The position numbers and the translations under genes were made by a program. The notes beneath the pieces were generated by a model. It made no database searches, had not been told where the DNA came from, and saw only the letters and a program-made list of their open reading frames with translations. A stretch of 64,000 nt of DNA from Xanthostigma xanthostigma (Eukaryota > Arthropoda > Insecta > Raphidioptera > Raphidiidae): assembly GCA_963575645.1 (NCBI GenBank), contig OY754466.1, positions 19,756,001 through 19,820,000 on the forward strand, written 5' to 3'. Within the stretch, counting starts at the first letter, position 1; every line of letters begins with the position of its first letter. Shown here one piece after another: positions 1 to 13,015 of this stretch.

Positions 1-1008
1 ATACAGTTAATTGAAAAAATGTTTAAAAAATGTGAAGTTAAAAAAAACATTACGTTTTCATTTTCAAAAATAAATTATTATTTATTTTTAATTTCTGTAC
101 TTCTGATGGCAGTTTTATATCAGTAGATCACATTTTTGAGAACATTACAAAAAGAAACACGGTCTGGTGAGGTAATTTTCATTTCTGAGTTATGATTTTT
201 GGTGCCTCCTGAGACGTGATGCCCTACGCAGTTGCTTATTAATCCAGCACTGTTTATACCGGTTAAAAACAACGGAGGGTAGGGGGTCCCAAAATATTTT
301 TTCATACTCGATCCATGAAAAAGATTGAAAAACACTGATGCAGACACTTGAAATCTCAGGTCACTAGCGTTCACTTAAAATTTGTCGTAGCTTTTGATTG
401 ATCAAGCAGACGCTTATGATCTCAGTTATCGAGCGTCTGCAATCAATTTAAGTCTTGGCAAGTTTAAAATCGATGTTTGGAATCACTAATTTCGACACTT
501 TTATTATTAAAAAACAAACAAATAAGCAGACATACCAACGCGGTTACCGTCGCATTCCACACCACCAAGATCACTATCAGTTTATTAAAAAAACTCGCGG
601 CGTTCATAATTAATCACTTCGCATTTGACTCGACTTGAAATACAAATTTATTATTTTTGGAGAGGCAGTTTTTAAAAACACCGGACGTGTTCCGTGGAAT
701 GAATTAGGTAGTAATACAGCGTTTTTCTTTTTACATGTTGTTATTTACGTTTTGTGTCGATTAGCCCCCAAGTAGGTATCTGAGCCGCGCTCGTTGCTTG
801 AATAATTGATTAGAAGTCAATAACCTGATCTCGATGTTTGCGCATCTGACGTTCAGCGACGTTTACCGCAGGTAAGTAAGCTCGATGTCTGTTTATAAGG
901 AACCCAATGTTTCATCGACGTTTATATATAACACTGCGGGGATAGAATAATGAATAAATAATACCTGTTCTTGTTCACTTTTTACTAAGAGTTTCAGAAC
1001 TGAAATAT
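1..1008. other. Intergenic, no gene seen
   Basis: No open frame with family features, no RNA gene and no clear repeat boundary. A short inverted pair GCAGACGCT...AGCGTCTGC lies near 406-448. Base composition is AT-rich like the rest of the window. Confidence 0.5.
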
Positions 1009-1177
1009 CTAATGGCGTTTTCGGCATCGAGAACTATCCCGGGGCAGGGCAGGCCGAATGGGTAACTTTTGGCTAAATAATTATATTATGTAAACAATAA
1101 ACCAATTTCTTTAATCAATAGTTACCCATTCAGCCTGCACTGCCCCGGGGCATTTCTAATGCCGAAAACGCCATTAG
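1009..1177. repeat. MITE, family M1, copy 1
   Basis: The two ends are inverted copies: CTAATGGCGTTTTCGGCAT at the left and its complement at the right, followed inwards by imperfectly inverted CCGGGGCAG and GGGTAAC segments. A second copy, split by a hAT insertion, lies at 44826-45339 and shares the inner text around GCTAAATAATTATAT. No coding capacity; a non-autonomous DNA transposon. Confidence 0.8.
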
Positions 1178-1314
1178 ACACTGTTTTGTATCTGAGATAC
1201 TTTTTGTTGTGATTATCTGATATCTAAGAAATGTGTTGTGTATTTTACACAACACAGTGAAACTTCTATGCAAAATTTTAATTAAGAGGAAAAAGTTGTG
1301 TGCTTTGATAAGGG

Positions 1315-1418
1315 TCATCGATTAAACATAAAAAACACCGCCCCCTGCGTGGGGGTGGAGGTGACTGAAATTTTTAATGAGCGCAGGGGGCGGTGGTTGT
1401 TTTATGTTTAATCGATGA
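1315..1418. repeat. 104-bp palindromic MITE
   Basis: Inverted ends TCATCGATTAAACATAAAA and the complement enclose CACCGCCCCCTGCG and CGCAGGGGGCGGTG, so nearly the whole unit folds into one hairpin with a short loop. No coding capacity. Confidence 0.75.
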
Positions 1419-1546
1419 CACTTCCCAAACCAAACAACTTTTACCTCTCGTATTTTTCTGCGCAGTTGTTTAGGCATAAAAATTGAGTGGAGTTTCGCGA
1501 AACCTATTTTTGACATGCATTTTAGGGGATGAGGGAAACTTCGTAT

Positions 1547-2116
1547 AAAAAAATTGGTTGTCTGTAAAGTCGGTTTAAGGACGATAGTTTTACGTGATAA
1601 CGTCATAAAGAAACATTGATGAACTCTCTGACGTCACGCGAGAAGAGAGAGAAATGCGTACAAGCCGACGCTTGGGCCGATCGTGCCTCTCTATCGCTTA
1701 TACCGCGCTCTCGCTTGCACGCTCAGGCTCAGGCGGAACGTGACACTTTTTCGTGCGTGCAGCCGGTGTTTCATCAATTTATAAGACGTTATCACCAGTG
1801 GCGGATTTACACATTTCCCAAGTATAGGCTTTTAAATTCTTGCCGCCCTTGCCTCTACAATTGTCAGTTCCTAGATTATTTTAACAATCCAACAATTTGG
1901 TTGAAATTACATAAAAAATAGTTTTTGGGTATATTTCTATTTTCTGAGCTAATCAAAGCTTAATCATGTACGACAAATAAGGCGGGGTACTTACACAATA
2001 ATGTACATTCGGTAAACGTAATAAAATAATCTTTATTTGCCGCCCCTAAAATCTGCCGCCCTAGGCTTAAGCCTACTTTGCCTTCTGGTAAATCCGCCAC
2101 TGGTTATCACGTCAAA
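1547..2116 (-). repeat. Repeat family A, copy 1, interrupted by a hAT MITE
   Basis: Shares its constant ends with copies at 14616-15048, 17812-18013 and 22231-22394: one end reads AAATTGGTTGTCTGTAAAG, the other GACGTTATCACGTCAAAA. The core holds the long variant also seen in copy 2, with GACGTCACGCGAGAAGAGAG and a CGCTCTCGCTTGC stretch. A hAT element (1796-2102) sits in the terminal GACGTTATCACGTC box and has duplicated GTTATCAC. Confidence 0.85.
1796..2102. mobile_element. hAT-type MITE with 8-bp target duplication
   Basis: Terminal inverted repeats CAGTGGCGGATTTAC and GTAAATCCGCCACTG are flanked on both sides by the identical 8 bp GTTATCAC (1788-1795 and 2103-2110), the hallmark of hAT insertion. 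It is 307 bp with no transposase. The right subterminal GCCGCCCTAGGCTTAAGCC matches the 955-bp element at 60928-61882, so both belong to one family. Confidence 0.92.
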
Positions 2117-2708
2117 AATCGAACAAAAATATGATACATTTCTTCGGAGAATCATAATCCGTGAAAAAAAAAATGTGGGTTGCCATTTTAATTTTTATAT
2201 TCACCCTCACCCCCTGCTGAGCTTTGTGTGCAAACGATTAAACCTTCCAAGTTAAGCAACTTTTGATCGAAACTTTTTTCATGAAAACCTACCCTTCTCG
2301 AAATTTGCCGGACTTTTGTATACATATTATATTATTAATATTGACTTTGTAATTTACTAATAATAATTGTTAGTAGAAGTTTTGTTCCAAAAATATGTAT
2401 TGAAGGAGATTTATTTGGTTGAGGAACAATTGAAAAATAAGTTTTACCAGAGTATCGCTTGTGACCAACGTTTCGAAAAATATATTTTCATCATCAAGGC
2501 AAATGCCCTGATGAAAATGTATTGACAACATCAAGCTGAGACGGCAGCTTGATGTTGTAAATCCGGTTTTTATAAGTATAATATACTGTATAATATGATT
2601 AACGTACATCGCAACCATTTCCGTTATATTTTCAATCTGAAGAATCCCTATAGTTTTCTTTCTATGTCTATGGAAGAATCAAATTTACAACACCGGGCCG
2701 CGCCAAAG

Positions 2709-3221
2709 GTGCGTTCACAAATTACGTTAGGCAAATTTAGCGATTTTTTGACTTCCCCTTGCCATTTGGTGAGATGCCGTGAGATTTTTTCGACGACCCT
2801 CCCCCCATTTTACGTGATATTTTTCAAAATCCGTATTAATTTTAATGTAAATACGTAAATCTGTACTTTATTGCGTTCGATTTTTTTAAGAAAACATAAA
2901 TTGCTTAATTCTTTTTAATTAATAATACTCTATAGTTAACTGGTATTTTAAAGATTTCTTAAAGGCGTAGTCTAGAATTATAGAAACATATTATAAACCG
3001 CGATAAATATATATTATCGCATACGATTTAGCCATATTTTGGTGGAGAAACATTTTTTACTTAATATAACCCAGTTTTCTCGCAATTTTACACTGTTTCT
3101 TTCGAAAAAAAATTTCATGATATTTGCCGAGAACCCCCCTCTCTCCCACGTGAGATTGGGTGAGGTTCGTTTCGAACCCCCTCCCACCCCTAAACGCCTC
3201 ACGTAATTTGTGAACGCCCAC
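2709..3221. mobile_element. TIR element of 513 bp
   Basis: The left end GCGTTCACAAATTACGT is mirrored at the right as ACGTAATTTGTGAACGC. G-rich and C-rich blocks lie just inside each end (CCCTCCCCCC near 2801, CCCCCTCCCACCCC near 3176). No clear target duplication and no coding region. Superfamily unassigned. Confidence 0.75.
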
Positions 3222-3626
3222 AAAAGAACTTTTACTTCAAAAACAAATTAATTAGAGTGTTATCATCATCAGACGAGTGAATAAAGCAAAGCTGATAATT
3301 TCTGAACTAAGCATTACAAAATGAATCGCCTGTGAAGCAGGCAATCTAACATACATCGCTGTTCATGTTGTGTCTGAAAATTTTAAAGCATTAAATTATA
3401 CTTAACTGCCTAGAATTGTATTTAGATCTTTTTCAAAATAGGTACACTTATAGAACAACACAGGCTGACTTCAAAAATTAAAAGAAAACTTGTCTATCTA
3501 TTTTGGCTTAGAAACTACGCGTGTTTTAAATTTTCAAAATGTTTTGTACTCATTATGAATTTAGAATATCATTTTCTAAAAGTACTCGATAAGACGTATT
3601 CCAAACTTTCGAGAAATTCATTTCGA

Positions 3627-3942
3627 CAGGGCCGGCATCACCCTAAGAGGGTATAGAGAGGACTCCCCACTCGGAAAAATCTCATTCGGAAATTTTAAGC
3701 AATTCTGATATTTATACCCTGTGTATATCGCCTGGAAGCAAAAACGAGACTAATCCCATGTTCTAATGTAAAGTTGGTCTTGTTTTTACTTCAAGTATTT
3801 AGCACGAAGAAATAGATTTTTGAAAATCGCGCGCTGAATCGATAGACACAATTCCAATTTTTTGTTGGTGCGGAAGAGGGGGGAGGGGGCTTTTTTCAAA
3901 ATCAAACTACCCACTCGGGCTGAGCCTGTTCTGCCGGCCCTG
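3627..3942. mobile_element. hAT-type MITE with 8-bp target duplication
   Basis: TIRs CAGGGCCGGC and GCCGGCCCTG are flanked by identical CATTTCGA (3619-3626, 3943-3950). It is 316 bp and non-autonomous. A different family from the CAGTGGCGG elements. Confidence 0.9.
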
Positions 3943-5107
3943 CATTTCGAATAGCTCTGTATCTGAAACGGTAATAGATACAGATCTCCAGATGTGCTAA
4001 TTGAATTTAAAATGTCGTTCCTTGTCAGTATACCGAATTTGGAGTATTCGATACATTCCATAAATTACTAAATTTAGCTTATGTAATACTTGAATGGCCC
4101 CTTAATACAGAGGATGATAGGACATTTGTGATTAAATTAATAGACGTACTTCACAGTTAATATAATCATTTATTGTCTATTTAAATTCAAAATAAATTTT
4201 TAATACAGACAACATATTGAGTACATTTTAACCAGCCCTGAGTTTTCATGTTTGTGCGTATATTCGATTATCTGGTAGGAGGGAAAGACATCACAAAAAA
4301 TAAATGGCAAAAGTTCACCGCACTGACTTCTAACTGCATCAGCCGTCGATTTGAATTTTTTCTGAAACAAATAAATTGCGGCATATTGTAGCATCATTAA
4401 TGACATATCGATACATGAAATATGGTCGAAAATTATAAAAAAATCATAATTTTTTATTTTCTTTTATCAAAACAACTACCTTTAATTGGCAGAGGGAAAA
4501 AAAAGAAAAAAACTTGCGACATCACTTAAAATTTGGTATCGATCCATCGCTATCATAAAATATATGTGGAAAGAACGGACATTCAAAATTCACTTTTCAC
4601 ATGAAAAAACATCAAATTCCGTCAAACCACGAATTTGATTTTTTTTCGACATTAGAAGAATTTTTTCATATCTATTCTCAGTCACAAGTAAAATGTTTTC
4701 ATCATTGGTGACTTTTTTCAGCGGCCATTTAAATAAATAATATAGACTTCATGCAGAATGACTGTTAGCTCCAGCGTGGCTAATTTCAAGCTTGCGTTGT
4801 GCGTTTTCTAACAACTCTGTTCGCGCAACGATTTTAAACCGTCTACAAACTGACGACGCATGCGCATTTGCCTAAAAACGTTCGCAGAGCTATTGTTTAT
4901 ACGTGTCATTAGTTATTTTCAGTTTTAACAATTTTTCAATAAATGGCATCATCGAAATTGCTGTTGTCAATAAAAATTCACTATTTCTTAAGTCATAAGT
5001 ACGAATTTTCTTCGTGTTCACTGTTTTTTTTTTTTTTTTTTTTTGACAAAATGATATTGTTTTGGATCTGTTATAATTACCGTTATATGTTTCGGTCATT
5101 TATTTCC
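3943..5107. other. Intergenic, no gene seen
   Basis: AT-rich DNA with a 21-nt T run at 5024-5044. The open frames are short and show no family features. Confidence 0.5.
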
Positions 5108-5355
5108 AGACTAGCGGTCCCGCTCGGTTCGTTCAAAAGTTTTTGTCGGACGGACAAATTTTGAGTTATATTTTGCAACATTTTTCATTGATGCTCCGCT
5201 CCTATTGGTCGTAGCGTGATATTATATAGCCTATAGCCTTCCTCAATAAATGGACTATCTAAAAAAAAATATCAATTCGAACCAGTAGTTCTTGAGATTA
5301 GCGCGTTCAACCAAACAAACAAACAAACTCTTCAGCTTTATACATTAGTATAGAT
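5108..5355 (+). mobile_element. RTE-type retroelement 3-prime tail, copy 1
   Basis: The text from TTTTGTCGGACGGAC through CCTATAGCCTTCCTC, GATTAGCGCGTTCAA, a (CAAA)n run and the end TTAGTATAGAT recurs at 31561-31745 and 60030-60230. 5-prime truncation and the microsatellite-like terminus are typical of RTE-clade LINEs or SINEs that use an RTE tail. No reverse transcriptase is present. Confidence 0.75.
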
Positions 5356-6305
5356 TTATGACACAGCACACAAATCAGAATAAAAATAACTATTTGCACT
5401 GTTACAACGATAAGTTACTGATTTGCCACTGCGATCGCTATTACAATATTAGCTCCGCCTTTCTGCACGTAGTCTATAATCTGTGTTCAAAATATTTCTT
5501 TTTTATGAATGTTATTCAAATTAAAAACTAAACTGTTATAAAAGTGATGTATTTAATTTTTGATCACAGAATACCGGAAGTAGTAGGTTTCAAAATATAC
5601 GCATTTCCCAATTTCTACATAGTATTTAACACTATACATAACATTTTTTTTCCTCTACAATTCTAAAATATTTTTCAAGCAATACAAACATTTTAACATT
5701 TTTTAAAATCTTAAAAACGCAATCTACAAAATATTTACAAAAACATTGTTTTATTTTTTAACAATTTTTTGGCATCTAAATCAGCTGTTTGTTTTTAGGC
5801 AAGATTATAATAACATATGGACAATGATTATTATTAATTGCTAAGTCTGCAGTTTGAATCCGGCAACAGATGAATGATGCAGTGAAAAAATAAAAACCAT
5901 TGCGGATCTGCCTCCAAAGTCGGAAGCCGACGCCTCACATCTCTGTTGGCCGTCAAAGAATGCGGTTACGCAAATTTCCACATTCCTCGGAGCTGTATCT
6001 TAATAGAACGTCCGAGAAAATTTTCAAACGATTCGAAAGCAGTTATCAAAAATAATGTTTATGACATTTTTATTTTATACGGCTATAAATCTACTTTTTA
6101 CGTATTTATTTTTAAAAAAAGTTTCAATAGAAACTTTAATAAGCAATAATTATATCTCTAAAAACAAAATAGCATCGCTCATATGATGTGGTTTTGTTAT
6201 TTTAAATTACTCATCTATATAATTTAACGTCTATCTGTCTGTCTTTATACAAATTACTTACATAATTATTTTTAATGTTTCAAAATTAACAACCATTAAT
6301 AAGAA
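5356..6305. other. Intergenic, no gene seen
   Basis: AT-rich sequence without a recognisable element boundary. The small frames are uninformative. Confidence 0.45.
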
Positions 6306-6666
6306 ACCGGTCAAGTGCGAGCCAAATTCGTATGGAGAGTTCCATGCCATTCAGTTTTCCGTGATAACTTTAAGACTTAGGATTTTCGTTTAGGCTTTCC
6401 TGTAAACTATGAGTGAGGCCCTATATTCCCCATTTTTTTCAAAATTTTAGACTCAGTAGTTTCGGAAATGGGGGGGGGGGGGTATGCTCGATTTCCGTAT
6501 ATTTGTTTTAATATCTTTTACACTAGTTACCTATGCATTTCAAAATTACAAAAAAATATATTTGTATTTCTCATAACGTGACAATTAACTAGGATAGACA
6601 GACAGACACGAAAGTGCTCCTATAAGGATTCAGTTTTTTCATATCAAATGTACGGAACCCTAAAAA
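6306..6666 (+). repeat. Dispersed retroelement-like repeat (GTCAAGTGCGAG type)
   Basis: Begins ACCGGTCAAGTGCGAGCC and ends in the motif pair GACAGACAGACACG and GTACGGAACCCTAAAA. The same end (GACAGACACGAGGGGTATCC ... GGAACCCTAAAA) is seen at 56066-56140. A run of 12 G lies near 6470. The structure resembles the 3-prime parts of abundant insect non-LTR elements. No coding region. Confidence 0.65.
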
Positions 6667-7490
6667 ACAATTTTTTGCGGCTTTTAGTAAATTATACAAT
6701 TCAAATCCTCTGTTTATTTATCTACAGTTTCAAAGTTTTGATTTGAATTAATATATTTATTATTATTTTGTGAATTTATAATATTTAACGAAGTGATACC
6801 TACTTATTTTATATTAATTATAGAAAACATTATTAAATATAAATCTATTTCAACTATTTCTATTTTTTGATGCTACATCTGCCAAAGGTTTTAATATATC
6901 TATACAAAAGTCTTTTTTACGTAAAATTATTTGTAGCTACCGGTTATAATTATCTTGCTATTTCGGTGTTATTTTTCTTTTATAAATACTACGCAGAGAT
7001 TTATTGTGAAATAATTTTAGTTATTTGCAAAATGATTTTTCAATATTTTATCATAATATAGGCACTCGTAAAACTTCAGTGGTGATGGAAATACGGCCTG
7101 CCATTTTCTTTTTTTTTGTTGCTTCTTATTCATCTATTGCCCCGATTCAAACGAACAATATAATATTTCATAATAATATACTTTTATCAAGCAAAATTTC
7201 AGTTTGATAGAAAGTTTCAGGTTCTTATACATTCTGTTCGCAAGCCTCTTTTACCCTGTTTTCAAATCCATTATCTTGATGAATGATTGTCAAATTATTA
7301 TAGACTCCCGACAGCTAACTAATTACTTTTTAGTTTTTTTGTGAAGCTGTCATTAATTATTATTAGCGTGTCGAAACGCACATTTAATAAACGCTTTTAC
7401 ATTCAAATCACTGCTACAAAGAGTCATATGTTTTTACTGTGACAACGAGCTGTCATTCATAATGTTTAAGTATAACCGGGATATAGTACG
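6667..7490. other. Intergenic, no gene seen
   Basis: Very AT-rich; nothing assignable. Confidence 0.45.
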
Positions 7491-8185
7491 AGAGCTGGCT
7501 ACGGAGAAAATGGGTGACTCGGTGCAGAGCTGAAAATTTGCAGAATAATAGGAGATAGTACAAGTAAGTAGGGAAAAAATTGCCAGAAGGCTAGGCGGAA
7601 GATAAAGAGCCGCCAGAAGGATGTTGCGAAAAATCAGTGCACTTCTGGCAATTTGTATACTTATTCTGTAATTCAAAACTAGATTATATATTATACATTA
7701 TATAGTTATAAGGGCATACTGAAAATTCAAACATGATATAATAATTACATTCGACAAATATTTAAAATTATTATTGACATTTTGATAGAAATAAAATTAA
7801 TCGTCATATATTTTCATTAATAAAATTACGTTGTTATAACAACGTAATTTTATTAATTTATTTAATTTTATTTCTATCAAAATGTCATTAATAATTTTGA
7901 ATATTTGTCGAATGTAACTATTATATCATGTTTGAATTTTCAGTATGCCCTTATAACTATATAATGTATAATATATATAATATATAATCTAGTTTTGAAT
8001 TACAGAATAAGTATAGAAATTGCCAGAAGTGCACTGATTTTTCGTAACATTAGTGCCTTCTGGCGGCTCTTTATCTTCCGCCTAGCCTTCTGGCAATTTT
8101 TTCCCTACTTACTTGTACTATCTCCTATTATTCTGCAAATTTTCAGCTCTGCACTGAGTCACCCATTTTCTCCGTAGCCAGCTCT
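7491..8185. repeat. 695-bp foldback element
   Basis: Two arms of about 345 bp are near-perfect inverted copies. They start AGAGCTGGCTACGGAG, end with its complement, and meet at a centre around ACGTTGTTATAACAACGT (7830-7847). The arms differ by small substitutions and a few-bp gap. Open frames on either strand are mirror copies of arm sequence and are not genes. A transcript through it would form a long hairpin. Confidence 0.9.
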
Positions 8186-10332
8186 CAGCCAATACTTTCA
8201 AAAACGATTATTGTTATGTTGAAATGTTCTAGAATTTTAATAACCGTAAATTATCAGTTTGAAATTTATGTTTTTAAAATGAATTTACTATCAACAAAAT
8301 CAAAATGGAACTTTACTTGAATTATTATTAATTGGCAAAATTTATTTAAGTAATTAACACCGCTGTTTAATTTTTATCACTTTCCAACTAGTTGAATATT
8401 GCCTTAGCTAAAGTGAGAGACAAGAATTTAAAAGCGCTGTTAATTTTTACAGAATCACATCCATAATTTTTATTTCACTAGTATAATACGCTAACGACCC
8501 ACATCAGACCTAACGGAGAGGGAATTCCAATGCTACGATGATACGGAACACTGAGGGAGCATCCTAAAAAAAACAAATCGAAAATACTCTCCCAAATCAC
8601 AAATCTTTTACACATACTAAGCTCAGGGATTTTTTTGCATTTATTTTGTTATCGCTGCATCGATGTCTTGGATTTCCAGCTCCGTAAATAGGCTGCTGCA
8701 GACCGCCATTTTGTATTAATTTTAGTGTTATTTAAGTACAATAGTTACTACATAACATTTTATGATACGAATAATTAATTAATAAGTACTTTTTGTAACC
8801 ACTTACAAACCTTACTCAGAGCCATCTGTAGGTATAAAAGATACCTACACAAAGCGACAAATGCAAAACGATTTTAGATATTATTTTATATGTACACATT
8901 TCTTTTACAACAACACGAATCAAAATATTTCCATATGATTATCAAACCACGGTTGGTAGAAGCGGCAAGCATTGTTCGGACTTAGTAAGTCGCATTTGAA
9001 CGCCTGCTTCCCTGTCGCAACGAACACTTTCGGTTAAATTGGCAAAAAAGAACGTTTCAAAACGCTCATTCACATATTTAATAAATTGCGTAAATTTATT
9101 CGAAAACAATGTACACGCTTATATTAATAAATTGAGCCGGACTGTGATTAAAATGTTTTTATCACAAATTAAAAGTCGCCATGAAACAATCAGCATAAAG
9201 AAAAGCATTTCCAATTAGTAAAACATTGTTGCTTAACAAGTAACAGTACCTGAAAAGAATCAGATGAGTATTTTTTTCTTTTGATATATTTTTGTTTATA
9301 TTTCTTACATAAATGAATTTCTGTGATTCGTTCTAAGGCTTCGTTCGATTTGTGAATGGAACATTTAATTATTATTAAATAATCTAAAATCTACACTAAA
9401 ATTACGAAAGCTTTGCTACTTAAACTACAGTTGCTACAAAATAGCATACGTATTGCGGATTTTTTCATGAACTATTTTAATTTTGAAAAAATTCGTTACA
9501 GCCATAATTCAATAGGTAATGCAATTGTTTCGACCATAGACATCTACAATAATATTATGTCTATGTTAAGAGCGTATACTTTTGTTTACCATAAATAGTC
9601 AAATAATATACAATGCCTTTTGAAACACAAAAACGGTTAAAAGTACTTAAGAATCGATTATTTATTATTTAATTAATTAAGGCGTATGCATATATTTTTT
9701 TAATTTAAAATACTGAAATGAACTTTTAAAATACACCACCATTTATATACGAAAATGAAAAGAAACGTGAACCTATCTTAACGAAGACTGACAGAATGCT
9801 TAAATTCAAAAGACTGTCATTTTGGACTCTATGTTGCATCACAAGACTGCATTCTGATTATTTTATAAAATGTGACAATAGTATTACAAAAAGAAAGGCA
9901 TTGTATACTATCTTTCTATATAGGCAAAAAAAAAAAAAAAACAAAAACAAAAGATAACAGCTATGCAAAATCGTAACATTTAACCGCCATATTTGACCTT
10001 GATAATGAAAATCAAAGAATTTTCTCAGTGATAATTCTATTTTTATTACCTATTTAACAAACATACGCATATTAAGGCCACAATTTATTTAAAAATAATT
10101 TAAAAAAGCACACTTTTTCGTATAGTAACTTGCTGTCTTTTTTTATATAAAGAAAGACGAAATGCTGACAATTTGTAAAAATAATCAATTTTTAATAAAG
10201 TTCTACTACAGTAGGTTCTACTTAAAAACTATATACTATTTAAATATACTAGAACTAGATTATTATCTTTAAAACCATGATTACTACAGCAGATTCGTCT
10301 CAAAGCAATGAGCATTGGCGGCGGAAAAAACT
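8186..10332. other. Intergenic, no gene seen
   Basis: About 2.1 kb of AT-rich DNA with A-rich simple sequence near 9926-9955. I see no element boundaries or genes. Confidence 0.45.
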
Positions 10333-10672
10333 AAAACCTCCTACACACGACATACTATTATGGTTGACTCGACTCATCACTCCAACACACTGCAAGTTGG
10401 GTCTATCTGTCATAATTTCTCTTTTAATTTGTCTTGAAAAGTACAACTAACAGTTTCTTAATATTTGTGTGGCTACGATTCTTCCTTTGTAGTTAGCAGT
10501 TTTTCGTCTAACATTTTCGTTTTTGCGTCGGCGGAACGTTTTGTAACAAAAACAATAAAGTTTCCACTTATTGACGTCTCGGAATTAAAGTAGCCATGAG
10601 TTATCATAGCATACCGCCGGGTTAGATCGTGTGGGGAATAGCACCCGATTTATGCGTCGTGTGTAGGGGTTT
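10333..10672. mobile_element. TIR element of 340 bp
   Basis: Left end AAACCTCCTACACACGACAT and right end ATGCGTCGTGTGTAGGGGTTT are inverted copies with few mismatches. Target duplication not visible. No coding region. Confidence 0.65.
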
Positions 10673-11667
10673 CAAGCCCTCTCCAAAACTGCGTCCAGCT
10701 CTTCCCCCAATTTTAAACTAGTACGTTTAATACTCTTTACAATGTAAGTTTTCATAAATGATCATGGGCCTATTGCACCAAAAGTAGCCAGATTGAGTCA
10801 ATGAATTTGTAAAAACTGTAATAAATGAAAATCTAATCGAATAAACAATAAAAAATAATTGATTGTCAAAAGAAGAGCGTATTTTGAAAATGAGCATTAT
10901 TTGATTAAGTTTTGTCGTCTACAATGAGTAACACAGACAGGTAAAGTGTATATTTTGGACGTTAGACAAACCAAGTTATTAACGTCACAACTATTACTAA
11001 TTTGATATAATACGCTAAGTATAGAACAAATGATTGAAGATTTATTTATGATTTGAAGACAACTAATTATTTATTTATTTAATCAGCCTTCCAGATTCGA
11101 AAATATAATCGCTATTATGACTCTTTCCCGTTTAAAGTCTTAATTCAGAAATAATATTATGTACATACTTTTAAAATAATGCTTCGAAAAAACTTAAAAA
11201 ATCAATTATGGGCGGAACCACGAGGCCAAATATTATATAATTACGATCGCAAAACAAGACAACAAAATGTTATCTACAGACTTTCTTAAATAATTAGGCA
11301 CCCATATAATTATTTGATTATGATCACAACACAGTGCGTGAATAATACTCCTATAATTATAACAAAAATAGGGTACTTTTTACTTGGCTATATTTTTTTG
11401 TATCGTCGAACGAAAACTGACTGTTATCAAGGATTTGTAGCTAAAGCAGTTTCTCAATAAAATTTAGCTATTTTCGACTAATCACTGTTCACTAATAAAT
11501 TGCTAATCAATTATTACAACTTATTTGAGCATTAAAGCAACTTTGCTTTTTAGTTTCTTAATGATGTTTGCACAGAGCTAACGAGATCCTAAAAAGGGAC
11601 ATTTGAAAGTTATTTCAATTTGTTGTAATTTCATCAACATTGATTGTCTCGTCTGTCTGTTGAGCGC
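10673..11667. other. Intergenic, no gene seen
   Basis: AT-rich; nothing assignable before the hAT target duplication TTGAGCGC at 11660-11667. Confidence 0.45.
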
Positions 11668-11872
11668 CAAGGCCGTAGGCAGGGGGTGAGTTTTGGGTGT
11701 TCAAACCCTCCTCCGAAATTTCCACTTACAGTTTTATACATACTAAACCAGAGACTTTGTCACGCGCTTTATTTCTGATGATCACCCACGTCGGTTACCT
11801 TTTAATTAAATTTGTATTTGTATAAAATTGTTAAAAGCTCGATTCAAAAGTAAATTCCTGGCTACGGTCTTG
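11668..11872. mobile_element. hAT-type MITE with 8-bp target duplication
   Basis: TIRs CAAGGCCGTAGGCAGG and CCTGGCTACGGTCTTG are flanked by identical TTGAGCGC (11660-11667, 11873-11880). It is 205 bp and ends only 14 bp before the larger element at 11887. Confidence 0.9.
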
Positions 11873-12115
11873 TTGAGCGCGACATATTGGGTATGTTCCG
11901 AAATATAACCCAGTATACTGACCAGTACTGTAATGGCGTCATGAATCCGACGCCATAATAGGGTTATTGACAAAATCTCAAAAAATATTTAAAATTAAAG
12001 AATAAAGGTATATGTACCCGTAAAAAATATTTTTCTCATAAATATAACAGATTTGACTCATTATTAGTTGTTTTTTATTTTGACTTTAAATTCTGCGCCA
12101 AAACGTCAATTGACA

Positions 12116-12399
12116 ATGGGCGTGTTTGGCCGAACTAAATCTAGTAAGTCACTCACTATACTTACAAAATTTTCGGCCGGGACACAAAATAAGTGCTAAC
12201 GCAGTAAGCATGGCTTAATATAAGACGCCATTTTGCTTATTGTTGACGTAAACAAAACAGACAAACGGTGTTTTGTGTTATGTTAAGCCAATAAGTCTTC
12301 CTGGCCGAAAAGCGCTATAGTCAGCTTGCAAAATTTTAATTTTTTTATGCTAACTGGCTTACTAAGTTTAGTAAGTACTTACTTCGGCCAAACACGCCC
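12116..12399. mobile_element. TIR element nested in the 11887-13083 element
   Basis: The ends ATGGGCGTGTTTGGCCGAA and TTCGGCCAAACACGCCC(AT) are inverted; inside them GTAAGT/ACTTAC blocks are also inverted. ATTGACA occurs directly outside both ends (12109-12115 and 12400-12406), a plausible 7-8 bp target duplication. Confidence 0.78.
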
Positions 12400-12861
12400 A
12401 TTGACAGCCATGTTTACTGATTGCCTACGTCACAGTAGGCAATCAGTAAACTCTAAGCAAGCGGGTACAACGTGACATATAGCATTATAACCAACAAAGT
12501 GTTGCATTTAATATGATTGACAGAGTACAATGAATACACCAGAGAACATACACTGAACAGAGATAACGAATACACATGGCAGTCAGTGGCACACAGCTAC
12601 CGGTCATGTTGACTGATTAATGACGTCACGCGCTGTGATTGGTGTTTGAAATCACGTGACACATAGGTTAAAATCGTGATTTTATTTATTTATTTTAATA
12701 TATTTAATGCACTTATTTAATAAAAATAATAATTCTAAACGATATTTTAGACCATAAACTTTCATTATAACACAGTTTTATATTTAATTTTAATCACGTT
12801 CAATAAACCCTATTGTACTGGTATACCAGCATATTGTACTGGTGAGACAGATATGATTTAG

Positions 12862-12901
12862 TATAAATATTTAACCAGTGCAGACGTGTGTTCATCAGAC
12901 T
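12862..12901 (+). promoter_or_regulatory. TATA box and initiator inside the TIR element
   Basis: TATAAATA at 12862-12869 is followed about 33 bp later by TCAGACT at 12895-12901. An ATG at 12941 opens a short frame after an AT-rich leader. Spacing fits a Pol II core promoter; function is inferred. Confidence 0.5.
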
Positions 12902-12940
12902 TTGTGCAATTTTTTATTTTATTATTTCTTATTTGCAATA

Positions 12941-13015
12941 ATGTCCGATCAACAAAGTAAACAATTACTTTTGGTGGACGAGGAAAATAATACGTCCACG
13001 CGCTGGCCAGTATAG
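12941..13015 (+). pseudogene. Truncated 24-codon frame, probable transposase N-terminus relic
   Basis: The frame reads MSDQQSKQLL and then an acidic stretch LVDEENN before it runs straight into the right TIR and stops at a TAG (13013-13015) within it. The position 40 bp downstream of a TATA/initiator pair suggests that the rest of an element-encoded gene was removed by internal deletion, leaving promoter, leader and start codon. The protein is not recognisable from so few residues. Confidence 0.4.

Noticed and set aside
7434-8177. Mirror frames sharing NYRISI and IARSALIFRNI
   Set aside because: Both derive from the palindromic arms at 7491-8185.
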